Source of the DNA: Hymenobacter sp. CRA2
Lineage (GTDB): Bacteria; Bacteroidota; Bacteroidia; Cytophagales; Hymenobacteraceae
Direction: 5' to 3'
Assembly: GCF_002007105.1 (NCBI RefSeq)
Contig: NZ_MVBC01000023.1
Span: forward strand, 1-64,000
DNA length: 64,000 bases
Shown here: positions 16,082 through 24,507 of the stretch, in pieces
Position numbering within the stretch: the stretch's first letter is position 1
Layout: each line of letters starts with the position of its first letter
Notes under the pieces: model-generated
What the model was told of the DNA's origin: nothing
What the model saw: the letters and a program-made list of their open reading frames with translations, nothing else
The model's database searches: none
Program-made: the position numbers and the translations under genes

Positions 16082-17242
16082 ATGCCCCCTGCTTCGGCCC
16101 TGCTTCAGCGCCTGGCGCAGCACTTGCAGCAGCGCGAGGCCGAGGGCACCCGACGCCGCCTGCCACCGCCCCCCAATGCGGCGCGGGTGGATTTTGCGTC
16201 CAACGACTACCTGGGCCTGGCCCGCGCTCCTGCGCTGCGCACCGCCGTACAGCAAGCCGCCGCTACCGGCCCGCAGGTAGGCAGCACCGGGGCGCGCCTG
16301 CTCACCGGCAACTCCGCCGCCGCCGAAGCCCTCGAAGCGCAGCTAGCGGCTTTCCACGGTGCCGAAGCGGCCTTGCTCTTCACCTCGGGCTATGCGGCCA
16401 ACCACGGCTTTTTTGCCGCCGCGCCGCGCCGCGCCGACGTCATCTTCTACGACGAGGCCTCGCACGCCTCGGTGAAGGACGGCATCCGCTCGTCCTTCGC
16501 TACGGCCTACAGCTTCCGCCACAACGACGTGGCCGACCTGCAACGCCGCCTTGCGCGCCTGCAACTGCCGGCCGGCGCGGCGGTGTTCGTGGCCGTAGAA
16601 GCCGTGTACTCCATGGGCGGCGACCAGGCCCCGTTGCGCGCGCTGGCCGAGCTGTGTCAAGCGCACGGCGCGCACCTGATAGTCGACGAAGCTCACAGCG
16701 TGGGCGTGTACGGGCCGCGGGGCGAAGGGCTAGTGACGGAGCTAGGGCTGGATGCGCAGGTGCTGGCGCGCGTCGTCACCTTCGGCAAGGCCGTGGGCAG
16801 CCACGGCGCCGCTGTGCTGGGCCCGGCCCTGCTGCGCGACTACCTGCTGAACTTCAGCCGGCCGTTTATCTACACCACGGCTTTACCGGAGTACTCCGTG
16901 GCCAGCCTGCGCGCGGCCTACGAGCTGCTGCCCAATCTGCACGAAGCCCGCCGGCGCCTGTTTGAGTTATCGGCCTACCTGCTCGGCCAGCTCGGTGCGG
17001 TGCCGGGAGTGCAGGTGCCGGCCGATAGCCACGTCATCCACCCCGTGCAGCTGCCCACGCACACGCCGCAGCAGGTGCGCGCCGTGGCCGCCGCCGTGCA
17101 GGCGGCCGGCTTCGATGTGCGCGCCATCGTGCCACCCACCGTGCCCGCGGGCCAGCAGTGCCTGCGCGTGATTGTCCACAGCTTCAATACCGAATCCGAA
17201 ATCGATGACCTCGTTTCCGCCCTCCGTCAAGCGCTGGCCTGA
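16082..17242 (+). CDS. bioF: 8-amino-7-oxononanoate synthase
   Basis: A 386-residue PLP enzyme of the alpha-oxoamine synthase family that condenses pimeloyl-ACP or -CoA with alanine. It has DFASNDYLGLAR near the N-terminus, GSTGARLLTGN, the VDEAHSVGVYGPRGEGL block that contacts PLP, and the Schiff-base lysine K236 in VTFGKAVGSHGA. The ATG at 16082 (MPPASALLQR) is chosen; two upstream codons are also open. The 3' end overlaps bioD by 38 bases, so the two should be translationally coupled. Confidence 0.95.
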   Translation: MPPASALLQRLAQHLQQREAEGTRRRLPPPPNAARVDFASNDYLGLARAPALRTAVQQAAATGPQVGSTGARLLTGNSAAAEALEAQLAAFHGAEAALLFTSGYAANHGFFAAAPRRADVIFYDEASHASVKDGIRSSFATAYSFRHNDVADLQRRLARLQLPAGAAVFVAVEAVYSMGGDQAPLRALAELCQAHGAHLIVDEAHSVGVYGPRGEGLVTELGLDAQVLARVVTFGKAVGSHGAAVLGPALLRDYLLNFSRPFIYTTALPEYSVASLRAAYELLPNLHEARRRLFELSAYLLGQLGAVPGVQVPADSHVIHPVQLPTHTPQQVRAVAAAVQAAGFDVRAIVPPTVPAGQQCLRVIVHSFNTESEIDDLVSALRQALA

Positions 17243-17855
17243 GCAGCCCGACCGGCTCTTCGTTACCGGCATCGGCACCGACGTGGGCAAAACCGTGGCC
17301 GCCGCCGTGCTCACGCAGGCCCTCGGGGCCGACTACTGGAAGCCCGTGCAGGCCGGCGGCCTCGACCACACCGACACCGACGAGGTGCGCCGCCTCGTGA
17401 CGCACCCCGGTAGCTACTTTCACTCCGAGCGGCACCGGCTGCAGCTGCCCGCCTCGCCCCACAAAGCCGCCGCGGCCGAGGGCCGGCAGCTGCTGCCCAC
17501 CGACTTCACCTTGCCCGACACGCCCAACCACTTGGTGGTGGAAGGCGCGGGCGGCCTGCTGGTGCCCTTGGCGCCGGGCTTCCTGGTGGCGGATCTGGTG
17601 CAGCAGCTGGGCCTGGCCGTGGTGGTGGTGAGCCGGCATTACCTGGGCTCCATCAACCACACCCTGCTCACGCTGGAGGTGCTGCGGCAGCGCGGCATTG
17701 CGGTGCGCGGGCTCGTCTTCAACGGCCCGGCCGACCCCAGCACCGAGGACGTCATCCTGAACCATACGCCCGCGCCGGTGTTGCTACGCCTGCGCCCCGA
17801 GCCCGCGCTGACAGCGGCCGTGGTGGCGGCCTACGCGCCCCAGGTGCAGCTCTAG
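17205..17855 (+). CDS. bioD: dethiobiotin synthetase
   Basis: A 216-residue P-loop enzyme that closes the ureido ring of dethiobiotin from 7,8-diaminononanoate, CO2 and ATP. Visible features are the Walker A GTDVGKT at 24-30, the YWKPVQAGG stretch binding substrate and metal, the VVEGAGGLLVPL motif, and VSRHYLGSINHTLLT. The start is probably the ATG at 17205 (MTSFPPSVKR), inside the end of bioF; an earlier in-frame ATG at 17172 would deepen the overlap. It is followed after 49 bases by bioA. Confidence 0.95.
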   Translation: MTSFPPSVKRWPEQPDRLFVTGIGTDVGKTVAAAVLTQALGADYWKPVQAGGLDHTDTDEVRRLVTHPGSYFHSERHRLQLPASPHKAAAAEGRQLLPTDFTLPDTPNHLVVEGAGGLLVPLAPGFLVADLVQQLGLAVVVVSRHYLGSINHTLLTLEVLRQRGIAVRGLVFNGPADPSTEDVILNHTPAPVLLRLRPEPALTAAVVAAYAPQVQL

Positions 17856-17904
17856 CCCTGAGCGGTACCCGGCGCTGCTTTTTTCCCGCTTTTCGTCTCT
17901 TCTT

Positions 17905-19233
17905 ATGTCCTTAGCCGAACGCGACGCCGCCGTGCTCTGGCACCCCTACACCCAGATGCAGACCGCCCCGCTGCCCATTCCGGTGGTGCGCGGCGAAGGC
18001 GCCTGGCTGATTGCCGAAGACGGCCGCCGCTACCTCGACGCGGTGGCTTCTTGGTGGGTAAACCTGCACGGGCACGCCCACCCCTACATTGCCGGCCGCG
18101 TGAGCGAGCAGCTCCGCACGCTGGAGCACGTGATGTTTGCCGGCTTTACGCACCCGGCCGCCGTGGAGCTGGCCGAGGGCCTGCTGCGCGTGCTGCCCGA
18201 TAATCAGCGGCGCGTATTCTACTCCGACAACGGCGCCACGTCCATCGAGGTGGGCATCAAAATGGCGCTGCAGTACTTCCACAACCGCGGTCAGGCGCAG
18301 CGCCGCACCCTGGTGGCCTTCCGCGACTCCTACCACGGCGACACGTTCGGGGCCATGTCGGTGAGTGCGCGCTCGGCCTTCACCGCGCCGTTTGCCCCGC
18401 TGCTCTTCGACGTGCAGTTCATCGACGTGCCGGTGCCGGGCCGCGAGGCGGAAGTGCTGGCCCAGCTGGAAGCTGTGCTGACCACCCACGACGTGGCCGC
18501 GTTCATCTTCGAGCCGCTGGTGCTGGGCACGGCGGGCATGGTGATGTACGAGCCCGACGCCCTGGACACCCTGATCAGCTGCTGTCACGAACACGGCGTG
18601 CTCTGCATTGCCGACGAGGTAATGACCGGCTTCGGGCGCACCGGCCAGCTTTTTGCAGCCGATTATCTGCAGACGCAGCCCGACATTATCTGCCTGTCCA
18701 AAGGTCTGACGGGCGGTACTATGGCCTTGGGCGCTACCACCTGCACGGCCGCCATCTACGAGGCCTTTCTCAGCGACGACCGGACGCGTACTTTCTTCCA
18801 CGGCCACTCCTACACCGCCAATCCCGTGGCCTGTACGGCCGGCCTGGCCAGCCTGGAGCTGCTGCTCGCGCCCGAATCGGCCGCCGACCGAGCCCGCGTC
18901 GAAGCCCGGCACGCGGCCTTTGCGGCGGAGCTGCGGGGGCAAAGCGGCATTGCCGAGGTGCGGCAGCGCGGCACCATATTGGCCGTGGAGTTTCGCGTGG
19001 CCGAGGGCACGTCCTACTTCAGCCGCCTGCGCGACGAGTTTTACGCTCTCAGCCTGGAGCGCGGCGTACTGCTGCGCCCCTTGGGCAACATCGTGTACGT
19101 GCTGCCGCCTTACTGCATCACCGACGCCGAGCTGCGCCAAGTGTACGACACCCTGCTGGCCATGCGCGAGCTGGTGCTGCGCCCGGCCCAGGCCGCCGCG
19201 CCAGCTGATTTGCCCGAATACCCACATGATTAA
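17905..19233 (+). CDS. bioA: adenosylmethionine-8-amino-7-oxononanoate aminotransferase
   Basis: A 442-residue class III PLP aminotransferase that makes 7,8-diaminononanoate using SAM as amino donor. The BioA-specific start WHPYTQM is present, along with SWWVNLHGHAHPYI, DNGATSIEVGIKMALQY, the RDSYHGDTFGAMSVS loop, the cofactor segment ADEVMTGFGRTG and the Schiff-base lysine K266 in CLSKGLTGG. The last eight bases overlap the start of the ketoacyl synthase gene, so translation of the two is likely coupled. Confidence 0.97.
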   Translation: MSLAERDAAVLWHPYTQMQTAPLPIPVVRGEGAWLIAEDGRRYLDAVASWWVNLHGHAHPYIAGRVSEQLRTLEHVMFAGFTHPAAVELAEGLLRVLPDNQRRVFYSDNGATSIEVGIKMALQYFHNRGQAQRRTLVAFRDSYHGDTFGAMSVSARSAFTAPFAPLLFDVQFIDVPVPGREAEVLAQLEAVLTTHDVAAFIFEPLVLGTAGMVMYEPDALDTLISCCHEHGVLCIADEVMTGFGRTGQLFAADYLQTQPDIICLSKGLTGGTMALGATTCTAAIYEAFLSDDRTRTFFHGHSYTANPVACTAGLASLELLLAPESAADRARVEARHAAFAAELRGQSGIAEVRQRGTILAVEFRVAEGTSYFSRLRDEFYALSLERGVLLRPLGNIVYVLPPYCITDAELRQVYDTLLAMRELVLRPAQAAAPADLPEYPHD

Positions 19234-20395
19234 CCCCGTCGATGTACGCGTGGTCATTCGCGGCTGGGGCAGCGTATCGGCCGCGGGACTGGGCGCTGCG
19301 CCGGCCGCCGGGCCTACGTTTCAGCGGCACCCGCAAGCGGCGGTGCCCGTTGCGGCCCTGCCCGCCGCGGCCGAAGCGGCGCTGGACGCCCTGCGCCGCA
19401 GCCGCCCCGCCTACCGCGCCCTCGACCGCAGCGTACTGCTGGCCTTGCTGGCCGCGCAGGCAGCTTTCCAGCGGGCCGGCTGGTCGCCCACCGATCCGGC
19501 TTCTTTGGCTGTCAGCCTGGGCTCCTCGCGCGGCGCGACGGAGCGGTTGGAGACATTCCACGCCGATTTTCTGCGCGACGGAGTGCCCCCCACGGCTGCC
19601 TCGCCGCTGACCACCCTGGGCAACGTAGCCAGCTGGGTGGCCGACAGCGTGGGCGGTGCCGGCGCGGCTATCAGCCACAGCAGCACCTGTAGCACGGCGC
19701 TGCAGGCGCTGGGCAACGCCCTGGCCTGGCTGCGGGCCGGGCTGGCCGAACGGTTTCTGGCCGGCGGCACCGAGGCCCCACTTACACCCTTCACCCTAGC
19801 TCAGATGCAGGCCCTGGGCATCTACTCCGCACTGCCCGCCACGGAATACCCCTGCCGCCCCGGCGCCGGCGGGCCGTCTACGTTCGTGCTGGGCGAAGGC
19901 GCAGCCGTGTTTGCCCTGGAAGCCGTGCCCGCGGCACGCCCCGGCGACCTGCTGCTGGAAAGCGTGGGGTTTGGCTTCGAGGCGACGGGCACCAAAACCG
20001 GCCTCACAGCCGATGGCCAGCACTTTCAGCAGGCCGCCCGGCAGGCCCTGCGCTTGGCTGGCCGTCAGCCCGCCGAGGTAGATTTGCTGGTGCTGCACAG
20101 CCCCGGCACCCGGGCCGGTGACGCGGCGGAGCGCCGGGCCGTAGAAGCGGTTTTCGGGAAGAATTTGCCGGCTTGTACCTCCAATAAGTGGCAGCTGGGC
20201 CACACCCTCGGCGCCTCCGGCGCGCTCAGTCTGGATCTGGCCTTGGGCATTTTGCGCGGCGAAATCAGCTCCGAGCCTTTGCCGTTCGAGTCGTGGCTGA
20301 ACCAGCGGCCCGCGCCAGCCCGGCCGCGCCGGGTGTTGGTGCAGGCGGCGGGCTTTGGGGGCAATGCAGCCTGTGCCTTGGTGAGTCGGGTCTGA
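19226..20395 (+). CDS. FabF-like beta-ketoacyl synthase in the biotin operon
   Basis: A 389-residue thiolase-fold condensing enzyme. The catalytic triad appears complete: nucleophile Cys155 (SSTCSTALQAL), His291 (VLHSPGTRAGD, where canonical KAS II has AHGTGT) and His326 (WQLGHTLGASGALS). It is shorter and more divergent than housekeeping FabF, especially around the first His. The ATG at 19226 overlaps the bioA stop by eight bases. No bioC, bioH, bioI or bioW is seen in the cluster, so this enzyme may help build or divert the pimeloyl chain (inference from context). A role unrelated to biotin cannot be excluded. Confidence 0.85.
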   Translation: MINPVDVRVVIRGWGSVSAAGLGAAPAAGPTFQRHPQAAVPVAALPAAAEAALDALRRSRPAYRALDRSVLLALLAAQAAFQRAGWSPTDPASLAVSLGSSRGATERLETFHADFLRDGVPPTAASPLTTLGNVASWVADSVGGAGAAISHSSTCSTALQALGNALAWLRAGLAERFLAGGTEAPLTPFTLAQMQALGIYSALPATEYPCRPGAGGPSTFVLGEGAAVFALEAVPAARPGDLLLESVGFGFEATGTKTGLTADGQHFQQAARQALRLAGRQPAEVDLLVLHSPGTRAGDAAERRAVEAVFGKNLPACTSNKWQLGHTLGASGALSLDLALGILRGEISSEPLPFESWLNQRPAPARPRRVLVQAAGFGGNAACALVSRV

Positions 20396-20483
20396 CCTTA
20401 CTCGTTACTGGCAAGGCTGCTGTGCAACGCTCCGTAAATTTTCGAGTATGTTAGCCCGCCGCGCCGTTCATTATCGATTTCGC

Positions 20484-21863
20484 ATGACCCGTTTCGCCCC
20501 GCTCTTTTCAGCTGCCGCTGTTTTCTTCGCCTTCACTGCCCATGCGCAGGCGCCTGCTGCCTCCGCTTTGGTTACGCCGCCCGCCGACGCCGACATCCAG
20601 AAGATGGTGGGCGAAATTTCGGCCCAGCGCCTCAACGACGACATCTACAAGATGGTATCCTTCGGCACGCGCCACACGCTTTCTGACACCAAGGATAAGA
20701 AGCGCGGCATCGGGGCCGCCCGGCGCTGGGTGGAAGACGAGTTTAAGAAGTACGCCAAAGCCAGCGGCGGCCGGCTCAAGGTGGAGCAGGATACCTTCAC
20801 GGTGAAGCCCGACGGCCGCCGCGTGGATGTGAAGACCGTCATGGCCAATGTGATGGCCACGCTGCCCGGCACCGACCAGAACGATAACCGCGTGTTCATC
20901 GTCAGCGGCCACCTCGACTCGCGCGTAACCGACGTGATGAACCGCACCGCCGACGCGCCCGGCGCCAACGACGACGGCTCGGGCGTGGCCATCGTGATGG
21001 AGCTGGCCCGCGTGATGTCGACGCGCAAGTTCCCGTGTACCATCGTGTTTGTGGCCGTGCAGGGCGAAGAGCAGAGCCTGATTGGCTCGGGCTACCTGGC
21101 CCGCAAGGCCAAGGCCAACAACTGGAACGTGGTGGGCATGCTCAACAACGACATCGTGGGCAACTCGCACGGCCACGACCCCGACCTGAGCGACGCGGGC
21201 CGCGTGCGCGTGTTCAGCGAAGGCGTGCCGGCCGGTGAGACGCCCGAGCAGGCCCAGCTGCGCCGCCAGCTTTCCTCCGAAAACGACTCACCCTCGCGCC
21301 AGCTGGCCCGCTACGCCAAGCGCGCCGGCGAGCAGTACGTAACGGGCCACGTGGTGGAGCTGGAGTACCGCCCCGACCGCTTCCTGCGCGGCGGCGACCA
21401 TACGCCCTTCAACCAGCAAGGCTACGCGGCGGTGCGCTTCTCGGAAATGAACGAGGACTTCACCCACCAGCACCAGGACTTGCGCACTGAAAACGGCCGC
21501 CCCTACGGCGACCTACCCGAGTACGTCGACTACGAGTACCTGCGCAAAAACACCGGCGTGAACCTGGCTACGCTGGCCGGCTTGGCCCTGGCCCCGGCTG
21601 CCCCGCAAAACGTGGGCGTGCTCACGGCCAACCTCACCAACCGCACCGAGCTGAAGTGGGAAGCCCCGGCCACCGGCCGCAAGCCCACCGGCTACGTGGT
21701 GCTGATGCGCGAAACGTCGTCGCCGGTGTGGCAGCGGCGCTTCCCGGTATCCGGTACCACGGCCGACCTGCCCCACAGCAAAGACAACTACATCTTCGGC
21801 GTGGCAGCGGTGGACGAGCAGGGCCACGAGAGCCTGCCGGTGATTCCGAAGCCGGTGCGGTAA
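20484..21863 (+). CDS. exported M28 zinc aminopeptidase with C-terminal Fn3-like domain
   Basis: A 459-residue protein with signal peptide (MTRFAPLFSAAAVFFAFTAHAQ). The M28 peptidase domain shows the metal ligands in order: SGHLDSR (His and first Asp position), GANDDGSG (bridging Asp), QGEEQSLIGS (general-base Glu plus ligand Glu), NNDIVG (Asp) and RGGDHTPFNQQG (His). Residues from about 370 (TANLTNRTELKWEAP onward) look like a fibronectin III-like beta-sandwich. It probably trims peptides in the periplasm or outside. The ATG at 20484 puts the signal peptide at the N-terminus. It lies 88 bases after the ketoacyl synthase and may be read through from the bio operon. Confidence 0.9.
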   Translation: MTRFAPLFSAAAVFFAFTAHAQAPAASALVTPPADADIQKMVGEISAQRLNDDIYKMVSFGTRHTLSDTKDKKRGIGAARRWVEDEFKKYAKASGGRLKVEQDTFTVKPDGRRVDVKTVMANVMATLPGTDQNDNRVFIVSGHLDSRVTDVMNRTADAPGANDDGSGVAIVMELARVMSTRKFPCTIVFVAVQGEEQSLIGSGYLARKAKANNWNVVGMLNNDIVGNSHGHDPDLSDAGRVRVFSEGVPAGETPEQAQLRRQLSSENDSPSRQLARYAKRAGEQYVTGHVVELEYRPDRFLRGGDHTPFNQQGYAAVRFSEMNEDFTHQHQDLRTENGRPYGDLPEYVDYEYLRKNTGVNLATLAGLALAPAAPQNVGVLTANLTNRTELKWEAPATGRKPTGYVVLMRETSSPVWQRRFPVSGTTADLPHSKDNYIFGVAAVDEQGHESLPVIPKPVR

Positions 21864-21971
21864 GCTGAGCATTAACGCTTAGCAAAGGCCATCGATGCCA
21901 ATGGTAACCGGGCCGCCAGCCAGCCGCTGCTGTTCCGGACTCCGCTGTTCATCGTAACGGAGCGCCGTTGA

Positions 21972-22041
21972 AGGGCACTGTTCAAAACGACAAACCCTAC
22001 CCTTCCAAAATGGTAGGGTTTGTCGTTTTGAACAGTGCCCT
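21972..22041. repeat. perfect 30-bp inverted repeat (MITE-like or very strong hairpin)
   Basis: Positions 21972-22001 (beginning AGGGCACTGTTCAAAACG) are exactly complementary to 22012-22041, leaving a 10-base loop. A 30-bp mismatch-free stem is far longer than a normal terminator, and there is no U-tract after it. The outer sequence GGGCACTGTTCAAAA resembles the terminal inverted repeats of IS4/IS5-type elements, so this may be a minimal non-autonomous element. It lies between the M28 peptidase and SPFH genes, both rightward. Confidence 0.85.
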
Positions 22042-22140
22042 AAAACTCGCAATTACTTATCAAACATACACTTGCTTATCACCCGAGTATTCCGGCACGT
22101 CCCATGCGTTAGCATCCCCGAACATTTCGACTGCCTCGCC

Positions 22141-22911
22141 ATGAGCACCGCGCTTCTTATTCTCGGCATTATCCTCGTCTTCCTGGTCCTGGGCCTGCGC
22201 ATTGCGCAGGAGTACGAGCGCGCCATCGTGTTCCGGCTGGGCCGCTTTACCGGCGTGCGTGGGCCGGGCCTGTACTGGATCATTCCGTTCATCGAGCGGC
22301 AGCAGACCATCGATATGCGCACCAAGACGGTGGATTTGGAGCAGCAGGAAACCATCACCAAGGACTCGGTGACCATCAAGGTAAACGCGGTGCTCTGGTT
22401 CCGGGTCATTCATCCGGCCGACGCGGTCATCAAGGTGGCCAACTTCAACCAGGCGGTGTACCAGCTTTCCGTCACGGCCCTGCGCAACATCATTGGCCAG
22501 CACCAGCTCGACGAGGTGCTCAAGTCGCGGGAGCAGATCAACCGCACCCTGCAACAGATCGTGGATCAGGCCACCGAGCCCTGGGGCGTGAAGATTGAGA
22601 TGGTAGAAATCAAGGACGTGGAAATTCCCGGCTCCATGCAGCGCGCCATGGCCCGCGAGGCCGAAGCCATCCGGGAAAAGCGCGCCCGCCTCATCAAGGC
22701 CGAAGCCGAGCTGGAAGCCTCGCAGAAGCTCACTCAGGGCGCCAAGCAGATGGAAAGCAGCCCGATTGCGCTGGAGCTGCGCCGCATGCAGATGCTCTCC
22801 GAAATCGGCATCGACAACAATACCACCACGGTGGTGCTGGTACCCTCCGACTTCACCAACGCCGCCCGTAGCTTCACGCAGATGGTCAATCAGCAGCAGA
22901 CTGCCTCCTAA
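22141..22911 (+). CDS. SPFH/band-7 membrane protein (slipin type)
   Basis: A 256-residue protein. One N-terminal membrane segment (STALLILGIILVFLVLGL) is followed by a band-7/SPFH domain with the slipin pattern EYERAIVFRLGRFTGVRGPG, IIPFIERQQTIDMRTKTVDL, QQETITKDSVTIKVNAV and LDEVLKSREQINRTLQQIVD. A charged helix (MAREAEAIREKRARLIKAEA) then leads into an oligomerisation region. Slipins form membrane-bound rings or scaffolds that organise proteases and other membrane proteins; NfeD-type partners are often adjacent but none is seen here. The ATG at 22141 starts just before the membrane segment. Confidence 0.92.
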   Translation: MSTALLILGIILVFLVLGLRIAQEYERAIVFRLGRFTGVRGPGLYWIIPFIERQQTIDMRTKTVDLEQQETITKDSVTIKVNAVLWFRVIHPADAVIKVANFNQAVYQLSVTALRNIIGQHQLDEVLKSREQINRTLQQIVDQATEPWGVKIEMVEIKDVEIPGSMQRAMAREAEAIREKRARLIKAEAELEASQKLTQGAKQMESSPIALELRRMQMLSEIGIDNNTTTVVLVPSDFTNAARSFTQMVNQQQTAS

Positions 22912-22967
22912 TTCAACACTCTTCCAGACACTTACTTTATCTGTTTACGCATTTTCACACTACTGTC

Positions 22968-23318
22968 ATGGTCAACGTAACCCGCCAGGCCGACACTTTT
23001 GTCTTCGACGTGCAGGGCCTGCACAAGCTTTGGGCCTTCAAAAGCCAACTCCAGATTCCGGCCGCGCACATCCGCACGGCCCGCCAGGACCCCAAGGCGC
23101 TGGGTGGCTGGTGGAAGGGCTGGCGCATGCCCGGCACCCACGTTCCGGGCCTGCTCACGGCCGGCACCTACTTCAAAGATGACCGCCGCATTTTCTGGGA
23201 CGTGCACGACGAACGGCAGGCCGTCATTATCGAGCTGGAGCACGAGGATTACGACCAGCTCATCATTGAAGTGGCCGACCCGGACGCCGTGATTCAGCTG
23301 CTCACCAGCGGCCGCTGA
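22968..23318 (+). CDS. small PH-like domain protein
   Basis: A 116-residue soluble protein. Its pattern of beta-strands (FVFDVQGLHKLWAFKSQLQI, GTYFKDDRRIFWDVHD, AVIIELEHEDYDQLIIEV) ending in a helix (PDAVIQLLTSG) fits a bacterial pleckstrin-homology-like fold. There is no signal peptide or membrane segment. It lies 56 bases downstream of the SPFH gene and may be co-transcribed with it. The fold assignment is from strand pattern and overall resemblance, and no ligand can be named. Confidence 0.65.
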   Translation: MVNVTRQADTFVFDVQGLHKLWAFKSQLQIPAAHIRTARQDPKALGGWWKGWRMPGTHVPGLLTAGTYFKDDRRIFWDVHDERQAVIIELEHEDYDQLIIEVADPDAVIQLLTSGR

Positions 23319-23391
23319 GGCCTCCGTTTTTTTGTCGGCGGGGTAGTGTGTGAACCGCCGATTCCGTCAACCCTTTTTCCCTTCTATTTCC

Positions 23392-23571
23392 ATGGATTGG
23401 CACCACGAACATTCTTTGGGCTGGGGCACGTTGGCTCTGGTAAATGCCGCCCTGGCGCAGGGCAAAGGCCGCAGCGGTGTGTCTTGGTTTATCCTCTCCC
23501 TGCTGCTCGGCCCCATTGCCACGCTGCTCCTGATTTTGAGCCGCCCGCGCCCGGTGGACGGCATCCGCTAA
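23392..23571 (+). CDS. 59-residue membrane protein
   Basis: A short protein starting MDWHHEHSLGWGTLALVNAA, with a polar linker QGKGRSGVSW and one clear membrane span (FILSLLLGPIATLLLIL), ending in a basic tail. The pattern G-R-S-x-x-x-W-F-x-L-x-L-x-x-G-P-I-A-T is common in short membrane domains of unknown role. The ATG at 23392 is used; an upstream start would add a non-hydrophobic leader. Confidence 0.65.
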   Translation: MDWHHEHSLGWGTLALVNAALAQGKGRSGVSWFILSLLLGPIATLLLILSRPRPVDGIR

Positions 23572-23622
23572 TGAATGCGGGCTGCGCACTTACTTTGCTG
23601 AGTGATGAACTCACTTGCGGCC

Positions 23623-24081
23623 ATGATTATTCGCGAAGCCACCCCGGAGGATATCGACCAGCTGACGACGGTGCGGCTGGCCGTTCGGGAAAACGTGCTG
23701 CACACGCCCGGCCTGGTTACGCCCACCGCCTACGTCGACTACCTCACCCAGCGGGGCAAAGGCTGGGTAGCCGTGACGCCCGCGGGCACGGCCACGGGGT
23801 TTGCCATTGCCGATTTGCGCGGCCACAGCATCTGGGCCCTGTTCGTGCACCCCGACTACGCTGCGCAAGGCATCGGCAAGCAGCTGCACCGGCTGATGCT
23901 GGATTGGTACTTCGCCCAAACCGCCGAGCCGGTGTGGCTGAGCACCGCGCCCGGCACCCGGGCCGAGGCGTTTTACCGCCGCCAGGGCTGGCAGGAAACC
24001 GGGCGCACCAGCAGCGGGGAAGTGCGGTTTGAGCTGACGGCGGAGCAGTGGAAAGTCCAGAAGCACCTCCAGCAAGCTTAG
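23623..24081 (+). CDS. GNAT-family N-acetyltransferase
   Basis: A 152-residue GNAT protein. MIIREATPEDIDQLTTVRLA is the usual first strand and helix. The acetyl-CoA-binding motif is ALFVHPDYAAQGIGKQL (R/Q-x-x-G-I-G type), and LSTAPGTRAEAFYRRQGWQE is the last conserved segment. The substrate is unknown. Two in-frame starts lie up to 21 bases upstream (GTG 23602, ATG 23605); the chosen ATG aligns with typical GNAT starts. The next gene begins one base after the stop codon. Confidence 0.88.
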   Translation: MIIREATPEDIDQLTTVRLAVRENVLHTPGLVTPTAYVDYLTQRGKGWVAVTPAGTATGFAIADLRGHSIWALFVHPDYAAQGIGKQLHRLMLDWYFAQTAEPVWLSTAPGTRAEAFYRRQGWQETGRTSSGEVRFELTAEQWKVQKHLQQA

Positions 24082-24082
24082 C

Positions 24083-24481
24083 ATGCCCGACTCAGCTTTT
24101 TTGGTGCTCAACCGTGTAGCCCAAGATCAACTGCCGCTGTCGGCCGGGCTGGCTTGGTTTGACGAGCTGTCCGACGAAGACCAGCAGGCGGCTATGAACG
24201 AGTTGCACTTCTATGTGCATCAGGCCCGCCCTACGCCGGAAGTAGTGCAGCGGGCCACCGAAACCGCGCCCATCAGGCCGGGCGCCACGCCCCTGGCGCT
24301 GCTGCGAAAGTTTCCCTTTCCCGTAGCATTGCGCAAAGTGACCAGCTTGCGGGCCGACGAGCGGCGCAACGCGTTTGCGGCCCTACTCACCGTTTTCTGC
24401 CTCGCCGACACCGAGCGCCGCATTACCCAGTGTCGCGGCCGTTGCGGGCACGACTGGCACCAGTTGCCTGCCATGCCGTAG
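24083..24481 (+). CDS. uncharacterised protein, DUF5958-like
   Basis: A 132-residue, mostly helical protein: LNRVAQDQLPLSAGLAWFDE, DEDQQAAMNELHFYVHQARP and a C-terminal part rich in Arg with two Cys (QCRGRCGHDW). It has the look of the DUF5958 family of Bacteroidota, in which a short helical protein carries a WFD...LHFYVxQA pattern. This assignment is from memory of the pattern and is tentative. It starts one base after the GNAT stop, so the two genes are coupled. Confidence 0.65.
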   Translation: MPDSAFLVLNRVAQDQLPLSAGLAWFDELSDEDQQAAMNELHFYVHQARPTPEVVQRATETAPIRPGATPLALLRKFPFPVALRKVTSLRADERRNAFAALLTVFCLADTERRITQCRGRCGHDWHQLPAMP

Positions 24482-24507
24482 CCGCTGCGCGGCGTTACTT
24501 TGCGGGC

